DNA of 64,000 nucleotides from Lactobacillus huangpiensis (GCF_019972815.1 NZ_BPPA01000002.1:1-64000), one strand, 5' to 3'. Positions 24,546-33,107 are shown, counted from the stretch's first letter. Notes: a model not told the origin generated them from the sequence alone. Numbers and translations are program-made.

Positions 24546-24585
24546 AAAATAAGCTATCCAGACTTTGATCTGGATAGCTTATTTT
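24546..24585. terminator. Perfect 17-bp inverted repeat, bidirectional terminator
   Basis: AAAATAAGCTATCCAGA / TCTGGATAGCTTATTTT with a six-base loop. It probably serves hsp20 on the minus strand and the lost gene on the plus strand. Confidence 0.85.
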
Positions 24586-24685
24586 GGTGCTTCTGACATG
24601 TTTTATTTTAAAAACGGTTCAGACAAGTTTAAATAGACTTTCTGTTATTTCAGTGAGTTAATATACTTTGATAATTTGAAGACAA

Positions 24686-25108
24686 TTAGTCAATTTGGAT
24701 TGAGTTATCGCTTGCGCCAGCTTGTTGCTTTGGCAGGGTAATTGTCAATACACCGTTATCGTATTTGGCATGAATATCACTTGCAACTACGTTTGGTAAT
24801 CTGAAGCTGCGTGAAATGTGACCTTCACTTCTTTCACGGTGAATAATGCTGTTATCCTTGGACATATCTTTAAATGACTTTCTTGAACCTGATACACTTA
24901 AAATACCATTATTGTAATTTAGGTGAATTTTATCCTTGTCCATTCCAGGCATGTCAACTTTGATTACATATTCTTTGTCGTTTTCAACAACATCTGATTG
25001 CATTAATTTTGCTACTTCATTATCATCGAAAAATTTTCTTGGAAGATCAAACCAATCGTTCATCGCATCGAATAAATCATTGTGCCGATTCATCATATCA
25101 TTTGCCAT
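24686..25108 (-). CDS. Small heat-shock protein, Hsp20 family
   Basis: A 140-aa protein with an alpha-crystallin domain: VIKVDMPGMDKDKIHLNYNN, the LSVSG strand, SFRLPNVVASDIHAKYDNGV and the closing LTITLPK. It acts as a holdase in the cytoplasm. ATG 25106-25108 (MANDMMNRHND) is chosen because AAAGGAAG precedes it; the frame is open 17 codons further upstream. A CIRCE operator 103-129 bases upstream indicates HrcA control. Confidence 0.94.
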   Translation of the reverse strand: MANDMMNRHNDLFDAMNDWFDLPRKFFDDNEVAKLMQSDVVENDKEYVIKVDMPGMDKDKIHLNYNNGILSVSGSRKSFKDMSKDNSIIHRERSEGHISRSFRLPNVVASDIHAKYDNGVLTITLPKQQAGASDNSIQID

Positions 25109-25177
25109 AGTAAAAAACTTCCTTTCAAAATTTATATATTTGTAACAGAAGACTTTCATTTCTTCCTTACAATTATT

Positions 25178-25183
25178 ATTATA
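25178..25183 (-). promoter_or_regulatory. Likely -10 box of hsp20
   Basis: TATAAT on the minus strand, 70 bases before the hsp20 ATG and about 28 bases downstream of the CIRCE element. No good -35 box is visible. Confidence 0.5.
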
Positions 25184-25210
25184 GTATGCAGATTCATAAA
25201 AAGGAAATAT

Positions 25211-25237
25211 TTAGCACTATTATTTTTAGAGTGCTAA
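25211..25237. promoter_or_regulatory. CIRCE operator (HrcA)
   Basis: TTAGCACTA-N9-GAGTGCTAA matches the CIRCE consensus TTAGCACTC-N9-GAGTGCTAA at all but one position. It lies in the divergent region between hsp20 and greA and is best placed to repress hsp20. Confidence 0.88.
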
Positions 25238-25316
25238 TTTATAAAAACTAAAACCTCCATAACAGTAATTATAGCTTGTGGATAATATTGAAAAGAAAAA
25301 ATTAGGAGAGAATATT

Positions 25317-25778
25317 TTGGTTTATTATCAAAAAATGACGCCTCAAGGCTATCAAAAAATTAAAGATGAGATTGCTGATTTGAAAAAGGATAGACCTAGA
25401 AGAATTAAAATTTTGCAGGAAGCACGCTCTTTGGGTGACTTGTCTGAAAATACTGAATATACAGAGGCAAAACGTGATTTAGGACACCTTCAGAGTCGTT
25501 TGCGCTATTTGGAAAAGCAGTTGAAATATGCAGAAATTATTGAAAAAACAGCTGACGGCAAGGTAGATCTGGGCAAAACGGTCACATTAAAATTTGATGA
25601 TGATGCAGAAACTGAGATTTACCAAGTTGTTGGACGAATGGAGGCAGATATCAGTGCTGGTAAAATAGCTTTCGACTCGCCATTAGGTCAGGCTATCATG
25701 AAAAAGAAAGTTGGCAAAACTGTTAAAGTAGAGGCTCCGGCAGGGGAATATCAGGTAACGATTGAAGCAATTGAATAA
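25317..25778 (+). CDS. greA: Transcription elongation factor GreA
   Basis: A 153-aa protein with the N-terminal coiled-coil hairpin (MTPQGYQKIKDEIADLKKDR; LGDLSENTEYTEAKRD at the tip, with the acidic residues that reach the polymerase active site) and a C-terminal globular domain (SPLGQAIMKKKVGKTVKV). It rescues backtracked RNA polymerase by stimulating cleavage. The start is TTG at 25317, with AGGAGAG seven bases upstream; the frame is open to 25278. It is transcribed away from hsp20. No terminator was seen before the LexA-controlled promoter that follows. Confidence 0.95.
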   Translation: MVYYQKMTPQGYQKIKDEIADLKKDRPRRIKILQEARSLGDLSENTEYTEAKRDLGHLQSRLRYLEKQLKYAEIIEKTADGKVDLGKTVTLKFDDDAETEIYQVVGRMEADISAGKIAFDSPLGQAIMKKKVGKTVKVEAPAGEYQVTIEAIE

Positions 25779-25786
25779 TTTTTCAC

Positions 25787-25838
25787 TTGATTATTCGAAC
25801 TGGTGTTTGTATAATTTATTTTAGCGAACATGAGTTTG
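25787..25838 (+). promoter_or_regulatory. SOS promoter with two LexA boxes
   Basis: TTGATT (25787-25792), a 17-base spacer and TATAAT (25810-25815). A LexA-type box CGAAC-N4-GTTTG fills the spacer (25796-25809), and a second copy lies 16 bases after it (25825-25838), just downstream of the -10. Both match the Firmicute CGAAC-N4-GTTYG pattern. Repressor at either box would block transcription. Confidence 0.85.
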
Positions 25839-25856
25839 CAATAGGAAGTGAAAGCA

Positions 25857-27170
25857 ATGTATGATTACCGTTATGAACCACACCGATTAATTTTTATGAT
25901 TGATAACAAATCATTCTTTGCTAGTTGTGAGGCACTTCAATTAGGTCTAAACCCAATGAAAGCTGTGTTAGCAGTTGTTTCGCATCAGCCACATACAAAT
26001 TACGGCTCGGGGCTAATTATGGCGGCCTCACCATTAGCGAAGAAGAAATATGGGTTGACTAACGTCATGCGGGTACGTGATTTACCCACGAAAAAAGAAG
26101 CACCGGACTTGATTTTGGTAGAACCCCATATGAATTTATATATCAAACGCAGCATGCAGGTATTGGAAATTTTTCAAAAGTATGCTGCTGATGAGGATAT
26201 CCATATCTATTCTATTGACGAAAGTATGATTGATATGACCAAGTCATGGCGTTTGTTTGGCGATGATCCGTATCTGGTAGCACGCAAAATTCAAATAGAA
26301 ATTAAATCAAAAATTGGACTTTATACTACTTGCGGAATTGGAGAGAATCCACTGCTAGCTAAACTAGCCATGGACATTTCTGCTAAACACCGGTGTTCGA
26401 TGATTGATTATTGGCATTATATTGATGTACCTGATACTATTTGGCAAATTAAAGACATGGAAGATGTTTGGGGAATTGGCAAAAGAATAGCTGCCCGTTT
26501 GCGCCATCTGCATATTAATAATATGTATGAATTGGCTCATACTGATCCGGCAATTTTAAAAAATGAGTTTGGCGTGATTGGCGAACAGCTATTTGCGATT
26601 AGCTGGGGAGTTGATCGCAGCATTATTAGTGAAAAATATTTTCCCATAATGAAAAATTACGGCAATTCACAGATTTTAAACCGTGATTATACGAATCAGC
26701 GAGAAATAGAAATAGTTTTACGTGAAATTGGCGAGCAGGTGGGTGCCAGAATAAGGGCACACCGTTTACAAGCAGGCTGTATCTGCTTGTTTGTTGGCTT
26801 TTCTAAGTACGAACAAGATGGCAGTCGCAAGGGCTTTAATGTGCAGCAAAAAATTTGCCCTACTAATGATAATGATTTATTAGTTGAAGAAATACTGGCT
26901 CTTTTCCGTAAAAACTGGCATGGAGAAACGGTCCGAGCCTTAGGAGTCAATTGTAGTCGCTTAGAACCTGATAATTGCCAGCAATTAACTTTTTTTGTTT
27001 CGGCCACTGAACAGATAAAAAAACGTACTATAAATATAACTGTTGACAAAATCAGGAAAAAATATGGTTTTACCAGTTTAGTCAAAGCCTCAAGTTTGTC
27101 TAAGGGCGCTACGGCAATAAGGCGCAGCAGTTTAGTTGGTGGACATAATGGTGGAAATGCATATGAATGA
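25857..27170 (+). CDS. Y-family (UmuC/UvrX-type) translesion DNA polymerase
   Basis: A 437-aa protein of the ImpB/MucB/SamB group. The first acidic metal site is in FMIDNKSFFASCEA, where Asn-Lys follows the Asp. The second is in YSIDESMIDMT (Asp-Glu). A helix-hairpin-helix segment (VWGIGKRIAARLRHL) and a C-terminal little-finger domain follow. It resembles the Bacillus YqjW/UvrX branch, used for lesion bypass. ATG 25857 has AGGAAGTG upstream. The tandem LexA boxes show DNA-damage control, and the overlapping YolD-like gene is the usual partner. Confidence 0.93.
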   Translation: MYDYRYEPHRLIFMIDNKSFFASCEALQLGLNPMKAVLAVVSHQPHTNYGSGLIMAASPLAKKKYGLTNVMRVRDLPTKKEAPDLILVEPHMNLYIKRSMQVLEIFQKYAADEDIHIYSIDESMIDMTKSWRLFGDDPYLVARKIQIEIKSKIGLYTTCGIGENPLLAKLAMDISAKHRCSMIDYWHYIDVPDTIWQIKDMEDVWGIGKRIAARLRHLHINNMYELAHTDPAILKNEFGVIGEQLFAISWGVDRSIISEKYFPIMKNYGNSQILNRDYTNQREIEIVLREIGEQVGARIRAHRLQAGCICLFVGFSKYEQDGSRKGFNVQQKICPTNDNDLLVEEILALFRKNWHGETVRALGVNCSRLEPDNCQQLTFFVSATEQIKKRTINITVDKIRKKYGFTSLVKASSLSKGATAIRRSSLVGGHNGGNAYE

Positions 27171-27519
27171 TTTTGATAAAGTAGTTCAAGACTTTTTTAA
27201 GAATTACCAAGATCGCAAAATGAAAAAGTGGCAGGGTTTCTTTTTGAGCGATCATACTATGGCAATTAATAAAGATAAACAAAAGCGCAGCGTGAAGCAT
27301 CCCGTTAAAGATACTATGGGTATAGAAGAAATTAGCTTGCAGCTGCTTAAAGCATATGGCAATCACCGCATGGTACATCTGCAGGTTAAAGTTATGAACA
27401 GTGATAATCAATTACCAGCTGATATCTGCGGCTTTGTCAATGGTTATAGTGAAGACGGCATTATTGTTGACGGACAAAAAATTGCTTTAGAAGATATAAA
27501 TAATATCAGTGTAGATTAA
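27163..27519 (+). CDS. YolD-like protein
   Basis: A ~118-aa protein of the YolD family: YQDRKMKKWQGFFLSDHTMAI, then a charged centre, then FVNGYSEDGIIVDGQKI-ALEDI. YolD proteins are typically encoded next to UvrX-type Y-family polymerases and are proposed functional counterparts of UmuD. Several starts are possible (TTG 27136, ATG 27148, 27157, 27163). I prefer 27163, eight bases inside the end of the polymerase gene, because GGTGGA is at the best distance. It belongs to the same SOS-controlled transcript. Confidence 0.88.
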   Translation: MNDFDKVVQDFFKNYQDRKMKKWQGFFLSDHTMAINKDKQKRSVKHPVKDTMGIEEISLQLLKAYGNHRMVHLQVKVMNSDNQLPADICGFVNGYSEDGIIVDGQKIALEDINNISVD

Positions 27520-27557
27520 GAAAAATTACCTTGATATTTTATATAGATATCTTTTTT

Positions 27558-27566
27558 TGCTATAAT
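27558..27566 (+). promoter_or_regulatory. Extended -10 promoter of the CPBP gene
   Basis: TGCTATAAT fits TGnTATAAT, 42 bases before the GTG start. A weak GATAT/ATATC stem with a T run just upstream (27532-27558) may end the yolD transcript. Confidence 0.55.
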
Positions 27567-27607
27567 ATGGAACTTGTAAGGTACATAATAGTATAGAGGT
27601 AATTTTT

Positions 27608-28270
27608 GTGAATACACCAGCATCAAGGCAAGGCAACATAATACGCTATCTTATTTATTTTATTAGCTATTTGATGGTTGCCGGGGTGATTAAGTTAGTT
27701 ACTGCTAATTCACCAATTCATATTTGGGATCTAATTTTATTTGCAACTATCTCATTAATGGTTTCACTGTTTTTTATTTATCGCTTTAATAGGGAACAAC
27801 GCTTTTTTGATCGTAGTTTCGCGGGATCTTGGCTTAGCAATTTTGGCTTGATCATTGGTTTGACTGCTGTGGTAACAGCATTGCGTATCAGTGTTTCCTG
27901 GTTGCAATCCTACGGCAGACTTAAATTATATAATTTTCAAATTGCATATTTGCATCATGAAGCAACAGTAACCTACTGGTTTTTAGTAGTTGCAATTGGT
28001 ATCGTTTTACCAATACTACAAGAATTTTTAATTACCGGTTTTTTATTCAATTATGCTTTTAGGAGCAATACTGTTTTAACTGCAATTCTAGGAATATTGA
28101 CTTCAGGGATTCTGTTTAGTTTACTTAATTGGCAAAACTCACTGCCACTATTATTAATTAATATAATTTTTGGAGCACTTTTTGCTTGGTCATACCTTTA
28201 TACGCAAACCTTATGGATGCCGATCTATTTAGCAATTTTAAATGGGGTTCTCCTAATGATTATGACTTAA
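27608..28270 (+). CDS. CPBP/CAAX-protease-like membrane protein, catalytic motifs eroded
   Basis: A 220-aa protein with about seven hydrophobic helices and the CPBP (Abi/CAAX protease) layout. Where active members have EExxxR, this protein reads QEFLITG: the first Glu and the Arg are gone. The FxxxH position reads FSLLN and the last His/Asn helix reads LAILNG, so the metal-binding set is largely missing. It may be a non-catalytic membrane protein, for example one linked to bacteriocin immunity or protein sorting. It starts with GTG behind AGAGGT and stands alone. Confidence 0.75.
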   Translation: MNTPASRQGNIIRYLIYFISYLMVAGVIKLVTANSPIHIWDLILFATISLMVSLFFIYRFNREQRFFDRSFAGSWLSNFGLIIGLTAVVTALRISVSWLQSYGRLKLYNFQIAYLHHEATVTYWFLVVAIGIVLPILQEFLITGFLFNYAFRSNTVLTAILGILTSGILFSLLNWQNSLPLLLINIIFGALFAWSYLYTQTLWMPIYLAILNGVLLMIMT

Positions 28271-28280
28271 GTATTGAAAT

Positions 28281-28321
28281 TAAAATAAGAGTCAGGAAAA
28301 ATTTCCTAACTCTTATTTTTT
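28281..28321. terminator. Bidirectional terminator
   Basis: AAAATAAGAGT.AGGAAA / TTTCCT.ACTCTTATTTTT hairpin with one mismatch between converging genes. Confidence 0.85.
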
Positions 28322-28335
28322 ACTTGTAATATCTA

Positions 28336-30411
28336 TTAAAAGTCACTCTTTTTGACGTATTGGTTTTTCCCTACGATATAATATAGCTTCTGCTGGATCT
28401 TAACGGCTGCGCCATAAGTTCTAACTTTTTGCCCTTTCTTTAAGGCTTTTCGCTGCCGGCGTTGCAGTTTTTTAGCCGCTTTACTGTAAACATAGCTGTT
28501 GCGCCGGAGCTTGCGCTTAACACCTGAGACGTTAGTAGCTTTAACATAGTTGTTCTGACCTAAATCGTAATACTTCTTGCCCTGAATAACTTTAGTGCCA
28601 TAAGTCCAAATAGTCTTGCCCGTAAAGTATTCGCCAGTTTTACGACTGCCATTTTGGTCGTACAGATAGGAATTATGAAAAACTGTTCTCCTCACTGCAG
28701 TCCAGTTTGTGACGTTTTTCGAATAAATATAGGTAACACTCTGTGGCCTATCAGTATAGAAACCAGTGGCATTATTTGGTCTTTGGGTCAAATTATAGCC
28801 AGTCAATTTTACTTCTTGCGTAAGATAACCATCTCCGACATTACCGTTTAGAACCTGATCAGGAGCAAGCTGCTGGCCGGTTTCATCTTGATAGTGAACT
28901 GTAACGACTCCTTCTCCAATATAGTGGGATCCTGTTTGTCTCGGTTTCTTAGCATAAACATAAGTAACCTCTTGGATTTGGTCAGAAAAAGTTCCTTTGG
29001 TGTTTGCCGGACTAGTTTTTAAAATATAGCCATTAATGTCTTTAGAACTACTGGAATATGGATCGCCACTGTTTCCAGTTAGAGCATTATCCGGAGCAAT
29101 GTTTTTTCCTGATTCATCCAGAAAGTGTTCTATGACTGCAGAATTTGTTCTAACATAAGTATCATGATCTTGTTCACCTGTATATTTGGACATTAATTCT
29201 TTGGATGTCCAATGTTTGCTGCCTTCAGGATGTTCCATAGTGCCACTACCAACATTTAGCCAAAAACCAGGTCTATCTAGTGCAGTATTTTTAAGAGAAC
29301 AATTTGGTCCTAAAATTAAAGTATTCAAATTAGAAGCTCCGGCTAGCATATAACTTTTCTTTGCAGAAAGCGTATTGAAATTGCTGATATCCAAAGTCTT
29401 TAAGTTAGTACAATTGCTAAACATAGCTGTCATTTCAAGCACTTTAGCAGTATCAAAATTTTTAATATCTAGGCTGGAAAGACTAGTACAATAGCCAAAC
29501 ATGCTAAACATACTCTTGACTTGAGAAGTATTAAAGCTGCTAAGATCTAAACTGGATAGGTTGGTGCAATTATTAAACATGTTAGTCATTTCATTCACTG
29601 AGGTCGTATCAAAGTTTTTAAGGGATAAGCTGGTAAGGCTTTTACAATTTTGAAACATTGCGTACATATTCCTAACGTTTCTGGTGTCAAAACTGCTTAA
29701 ATCAAGTTGTTTTAACTTCTCACATCCACTAAACATTTGACTCATATTGGTAACTTGAGATGTATCAATATTTTCTAAACCTTCAATTTTAGTCGTGTAA
29801 GCAAGGCCAGAAAATATCCCGTTTGCTTTACCAATAATTTTCAACGGACCATCAAACTTTAATGTTTCAGCGAGTCCGAATGTATTGGGAATATAGGGAA
29901 TAAGTTGATCAGGATCAGTAATTGTACCACCTGAAATAGTGCATACACGTGCATCTGTATCAAGCGTTACTTTTAATCCGTCCCAATCACCAATCATTAT
30001 TGATTCAGGGTCATCTTCCTTCACTGATATAGTTCCTGCTGAGGAATTTTGTGCATCTTTTATGCTTCGAAAATTTGATGGCTGAAGTTGTTCTGCAGTA
30101 TTAATAGTAGGATTAGAATTTGCGCTAGCATTAACAACTCTTTTTAATGGGTTAACGTCTGTATTATTAGAAACAAAACTATTAGTATTATTGACTGTGT
30201 CCTTAACTTTTAAACTGTTATTATTTTGATAAAATATTTTCCGCTTGCTTTTGTGCTTATTAATTGCTTCTCTTTTTGTAGTCAAGGGTTTAGCTACTGC
30301 AGTATCAGCTTTAATGACAGCAGGATTCATAGCAATTAAACCCAGAGTTGCTGTAACGACACTGGTTAATATTAATTTTTCTCTGCCGTGTAAATTAAAT
30401 TTTGAATTCAT
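28336..30411 (-). CDS. Secreted BspA-repeat/MucBP/SLAP adhesin
   Basis: A 691-aa surface protein. The N-terminal signal peptide runs to about residue 36. After a polar linker come six tandem ~24-aa BspA-type (DUF285) leucine-rich repeats (about 214-364), for example FDTTSVNEMTNMFNNCTNLS. Two MucBP-like domains follow (about 422-487 and 502-567, with YQDETGQQLAPDQVLNG). Last are two SLAP repeats (about 577-691, HNSYLYDQNGSRK and RRNSYVYSKAAK). SLAP repeats bind the cell wall non-covalently in S-layer proteins; there is no LPXTG motif. BspA and MucBP domains bind host or mucus proteins in known adhesins. Monocistronic, with a 3' shared terminator. Confidence 0.9.
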   Translation of the reverse strand: MNSKFNLHGREKLILTSVVTATLGLIAMNPAVIKADTAVAKPLTTKREAINKHKSKRKIFYQNNNSLKVKDTVNNTNSFVSNNTDVNPLKRVVNASANSNPTINTAEQLQPSNFRSIKDAQNSSAGTISVKEDDPESIMIGDWDGLKVTLDTDARVCTISGGTITDPDQLIPYIPNTFGLAETLKFDGPLKIIGKANGIFSGLAYTTKIEGLENIDTSQVTNMSQMFSGCEKLKQLDLSSFDTRNVRNMYAMFQNCKSLTSLSLKNFDTTSVNEMTNMFNNCTNLSSLDLSSFNTSQVKSMFSMFGYCTSLSSLDIKNFDTAKVLEMTAMFSNCTNLKTLDISNFNTLSAKKSYMLAGASNLNTLILGPNCSLKNTALDRPGFWLNVGSGTMEHPEGSKHWTSKELMSKYTGEQDHDTYVRTNSAVIEHFLDESGKNIAPDNALTGNSGDPYSSSSKDINGYILKTSPANTKGTFSDQIQEVTYVYAKKPRQTGSHYIGEGVVTVHYQDETGQQLAPDQVLNGNVGDGYLTQEVKLTGYNLTQRPNNATGFYTDRPQSVTYIYSKNVTNWTAVRRTVFHNSYLYDQNGSRKTGEYFTGKTIWTYGTKVIQGKKYYDLGQNNYVKATNVSGVKRKLRRNSYVYSKAAKKLQRRQRKALKKGQKVRTYGAAVKIQQKLYYIVGKNQYVKKSDF

Positions 30412-30604
30412 TATTATACCTTTTGACCTTTCAAAATTAAAACCAGAACAAAACTGACATTAATTTTAAAAACAATACCTAAATTTATATTAACACTAAA
30501 TTAATTATAAATATATAAAATTAAATTAATATATGTTTATAGTATATTTAAATATTATATAAACAAAACAGATATAATGGCCTTAAATTAATAATTTGAT
30601 AAAC
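30412..30604. other. AT-rich leader of the BspA/SLAP adhesin
   Basis: Very AT-rich, with several possible -10 boxes on the minus strand but none with a clear -35 partner. The adhesin start is preceded by AAAGGT. No other gene is seen. Confidence 0.4.
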
Positions 30605-30641
30605 AAAAAAAGCAACAGCTATTAAAGCCATTGCTTTTTTA
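30605..30641 (-). terminator. Terminator of tRNA-Gly
   Basis: On the minus strand AAAAAAGCAA...TTGCTTTTTTT immediately follows the tRNA; T run of seven. Confidence 0.8.
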
Positions 30642-30645
30642 TTTA

Positions 30646-30716
30646 AGCGGATAGCGTGAATCGAACCCGCATCTTCAGCTTGGGAAGCTAACATTTTACC
30701 ATTAAACTATACCCGC
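30646..30716 (-). tRNA. tRNA-Gly(CCC)
   Basis: A 71-base cloverleaf on the minus strand. The acceptor is GCGGGTA/TATCCGC (one G-U) with discriminator T, the D arm is GTTT/AAAT, the anticodon stem TTAGC/GCTGA encloses TTCCCAA (anticodon CCC), and the T arm is GCGGG-TTCGATT-CACGC. The T stem has a G-A mismatch at its fourth pair. No CCA is encoded. It is a single tRNA followed by its own terminator, between the BspA adhesin and the SRAP gene. Confidence 0.9.
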
Positions 30717-30901
30717 ATTACTCAAACAGTTTATCATGTTTCGTTTTCGAAACCAAGTTTTGTTTTTAAAACTTTACAAGTAGCTGCTAGGAGAAGGAAA
30801 AATTTCTTAAAGTAGCGTCATTTTTTAAGAGTTTCAGAATAAATTTGCGTAATAATGAATAGGAGTGAGAAGCTATTTGAATTAACTTGGAAATAATGTT
30901 G

Positions 30902-31507
30902 TTACTTTTTAGGTGGTAGCTTAACAGAATCAAGACTTAACTGGCTGCGATCAACTAAAGATGAAAAGTTCTGAAATAGCCACTGGCGCAATTCAGCAGC
31001 CTGGATAACTAAAGGCATCCTGTTATGAATTTCAGCGTAAGTCCTATTTGGCTGAGTAGTAACCATTGAAAAATGATCATTTTGATAAATTCCAGCAATT
31101 AGTGTTAATGCACCGTTTGTATTCTTGAAACTGAAGCGTTCATGGTAAGTATGACCATTTTCGGCGGAATAAGTATTATGCCCTGATTCAAAAAATTGGC
31201 TGGCAACAATAATACAACGAGATCTGGCAAAAGAAGAGTCCCACATTGACCTTTTTTCTTCAAAAAAGCGTTCAATTCGCGCATTAAATATGACTTTGTT
31301 TTGATCATACGGACTGGGATAACCCCATGATTTGGGCAGCAGCTGCAACTGGTTATCAGCATAAACCAAAACGAGAGCGAGACTTTTAGGAAAAACGCTC
31401 TGATTTTGAGGCAAATTGCTTGCCGGTTCTACTAGAGGTAAATTTAAGTCATTTACTAAGTATTTTTTAATTTCTGCTAGACTTGGCAGTTGAAATTGAT
31501 TGCACAT
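30902..31507 (-). CDS. SRAP-domain protein (YedK/HMCES type)
   Basis: A 201-aa SOS-response-associated peptidase domain protein. The start at 31507 puts the catalytic Cys at position 2 (MCNQFQLP), as needed for the thiazolidine link to abasic sites; GGAGG just upstream supports it and rules out the longer frame. Other family residues are Asn in FNARIE, Glu in VASQFFES and His in EIHNRMPLVI. Known members shield abasic sites in single-stranded DNA. The usual R-C-L-I-P-A-D-G-F-Y-E-W segment is altered (CIIVASQFFES), so it is a diverged member. It is divergent from trpS. Confidence 0.92.
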   Translation of the reverse strand: MCNQFQLPSLAEIKKYLVNDLNLPLVEPASNLPQNQSVFPKSLALVLVYADNQLQLLPKSWGYPSPYDQNKVIFNARIERFFEEKRSMWDSSFARSRCIIVASQFFESGHNTYSAENGHTYHERFSFKNTNGALTLIAGIYQNDHFSMVTTQPNRTYAEIHNRMPLVIQAAELRQWLFQNFSSLVDRSQLSLDSVKLPPKK

Positions 31508-31528
31508 TTTTTCCTCCATGTTTAATCA

Positions 31529-31558
31529 TTGCACGATTTTTGGTAGAATTAATATAAT
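31529..31558 (+). promoter_or_regulatory. Promoter of trpS
   Basis: TTGCAC and TATAAT with an 18-base spacer, 43 bases before the trpS start. Confidence 0.6.
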
Positions 31559-31600
31559 TATCACATTAAAAAGATTTTAATTATTTAAGGAAGGTAAAGT

Positions 31601-32623
31601 ATGATGAAAAAGAAAGTTATCCTTACAGGTGACCGCCCAACAGGGAAATTACATGTGGGACATTATATTGGCTCGTTAAAAAACAGGGTCAAATTACAAA
31701 ATTCAGGCGAATATCATCCATTTATCATGATAGCTGATACACAAGCATTAACTGATAATGCGCGTAATCCTGAAAAAATTCAAAAAAGTTTAACTCAAGT
31801 AGCACTGGACTACTTGGCAGTTGGCATAAATCCTGAAATTTCTACAGTTTTTATTCAATCACAAATACCTGCCTTGTTTGAATTAACGGCCTATTATATG
31901 GACTTGGTCACTGTTAGTCGCCTGGAACGCAATCCAACAGTTAAGGCCGAAATCAAGCAAAAAGGATTTAACGATTCCATTCCTGTCGGCTTTTTAAATT
32001 ATCCGGTTTCACAGGCGGCTGACATCACAGCTTTCAAAGCGACTTTGGTACCAGTCGGGGATGATCAGGAGCCAATGCTAGAGCAGGCGCGTGAAATAGT
32101 TCGTACTTTTAACCGTGTTTATAACTGCAATGTATTAGTAGAACCTCAAGGCTACTTCCCGGAAAAAGGCGAAGGACGCTTACCCGGCTTAGATGGCAAT
32201 GCCAAAATGTCCAAATCCTTAAATAATGCTATTTATCTTTCTGACGATGCCAAAACCGTTGAACAAAAAGTAATGTCAATGTATACTGATCCCCAGCACA
32301 TTCATGTTGAAGATCCAGGCAAAGTTGAGGGTAACACTGTCTTTACCTACCTTGATATTTTTGATCCTGACAAGGATAAGGTAGCGCAATTAAAAGAAGA
32401 TTACCAAAATGGCGGCCTGGGTGACGTGAAAATTAAGCGTTATTTAAATACGGTATTGGAAAAGGAGTTGGCTCCAATACGCGAGCGACGCTCTAAATAT
32501 GAACAGAATACATCTGCTGTCTATGATATGTTAATTGAGGGCTCCAAGAAAGCAAACGAGGTAGCTAACCAAACCTTACAAGAGGTAAGGGATGCAATCG
32601 GTTTGAATTATTTTAAGAGGTAA
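31601..32623 (+). CDS. trpS: Tryptophanyl-tRNA synthetase
   Basis: A 340-aa class I synthetase. The HIGH-type motif is in [15 protein letters not shown], the [13 protein letters not shown] segment is present, and AKMSKS sits near residue 205. It charges tRNA-Trp. ATG 31601 or the adjacent ATG 31604 may start; AAGGAAGG lies just upstream. Unlike tyrS it has no T-box: only 42 bases separate the promoter from the start. comEB follows after four bases, so they are co-transcribed. Confidence 0.97.
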   Translation: MMKKKVILTGDRPTGKLHVGHYIGSLKNRVKLQNSGEYHPFIMIADTQALTDNARNPEKIQKSLTQVALDYLAVGINPEISTVFIQSQIPALFELTAYYMDLVTVSRLERNPTVKAEIKQKGFNDSIPVGFLNYPVSQAADITAFKATLVPVGDDQEPMLEQAREIVRTFNRVYNCNVLVEPQGYFPEKGEGRLPGLDGNAKMSKSLNNAIYLSDDAKTVEQKVMSMYTDPQHIHVEDPGKVEGNTVFTYLDIFDPDKDKVAQLKEDYQNGGLGDVKIKRYLNTVLEKELAPIRERRSKYEQNTSAVYDMLIEGSKKANEVANQTLQEVRDAIGLNYFKR

Positions 32624-32627
32624 AAAA

Positions 32628-33107
32628 ATGCGTAAGCGAATTCCCTGGAAGCAGTACTTTATGATGCAGGCCTTAGTAATTGCTCAGCGTTCGACATGTG
32701 ATCGGGCACTAGTAGGTAGTGTTTTAGTGAAAAAGAATCGTATCATTGGTACAGGCTATAACGGATCTGTTACGGGACAGCCTCATTGTGATGATGTTGG
32801 TCATCAACTGGTTGACGGGCACTGCGTACGTACTATTCATTCTGAAATGAATTCACTGATCCAATGTGCACGTAACGGCGTTTCAACCGATGACACAGAA
32901 ATTTATGTCACACACTTTCCCTGTTATAATTGTGCTAAGGCATTAGTGCAGGCTGGAGTTAAAAGAATTAATTATTACTTCGACTATAATGACAGTCCAC
33001 TTGCGATTAAACTTTTTAAAGACTGCGGGGTTCCTTATGAACAAATTAAAATCGATCGACAATATGTGGAGCAATTGGCCCATAAACTGGAAGACGCTGA
33101 AAACTAA
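32628..33107 (+). CDS. comEB: ComEB-like dCMP/cytidine deaminase
   Basis: A 159-aa zinc deaminase. The zinc site is HSEMNSLIQC (His-x-Glu) and PCYNCAKAL (the two Cys), and GTGYNGSVTGQPHC is the nucleotide-binding loop of dCMP deaminases. It makes dUMP from dCMP, feeding thymidylate synthesis. The name ComEB comes from its place in the Bacillus comE operon; here it is linked to trpS instead. AAGAGG precedes the ATG. The next gene overlaps its 3' end. Confidence 0.9.
   Translation: MRKRIPWKQYFMMQALVIAQRSTCDRALVGSVLVKKNRIIGTGYNGSVTGQPHCDDVGHQLVDGHCVRTIHSEMNSLIQCARNGVSTDDTEIYVTHFPCYNCAKALVQAGVKRINYYFDYNDSPLAIKLFKDCGVPYEQIKIDRQYVEQLAHKLEDAEN

Noticed and set aside
24546-24585. Perfect 17-bp inverted repeat as a recombination or attachment site
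   Set aside because: A/T flanks and position downstream of hsp20 fit a bidirectional terminator; no integrase is present.
29320-29770. 72-bp periodicity as a DNA repeat array
   Set aside because: It is the coding footprint of BspA-type 24-residue repeats.
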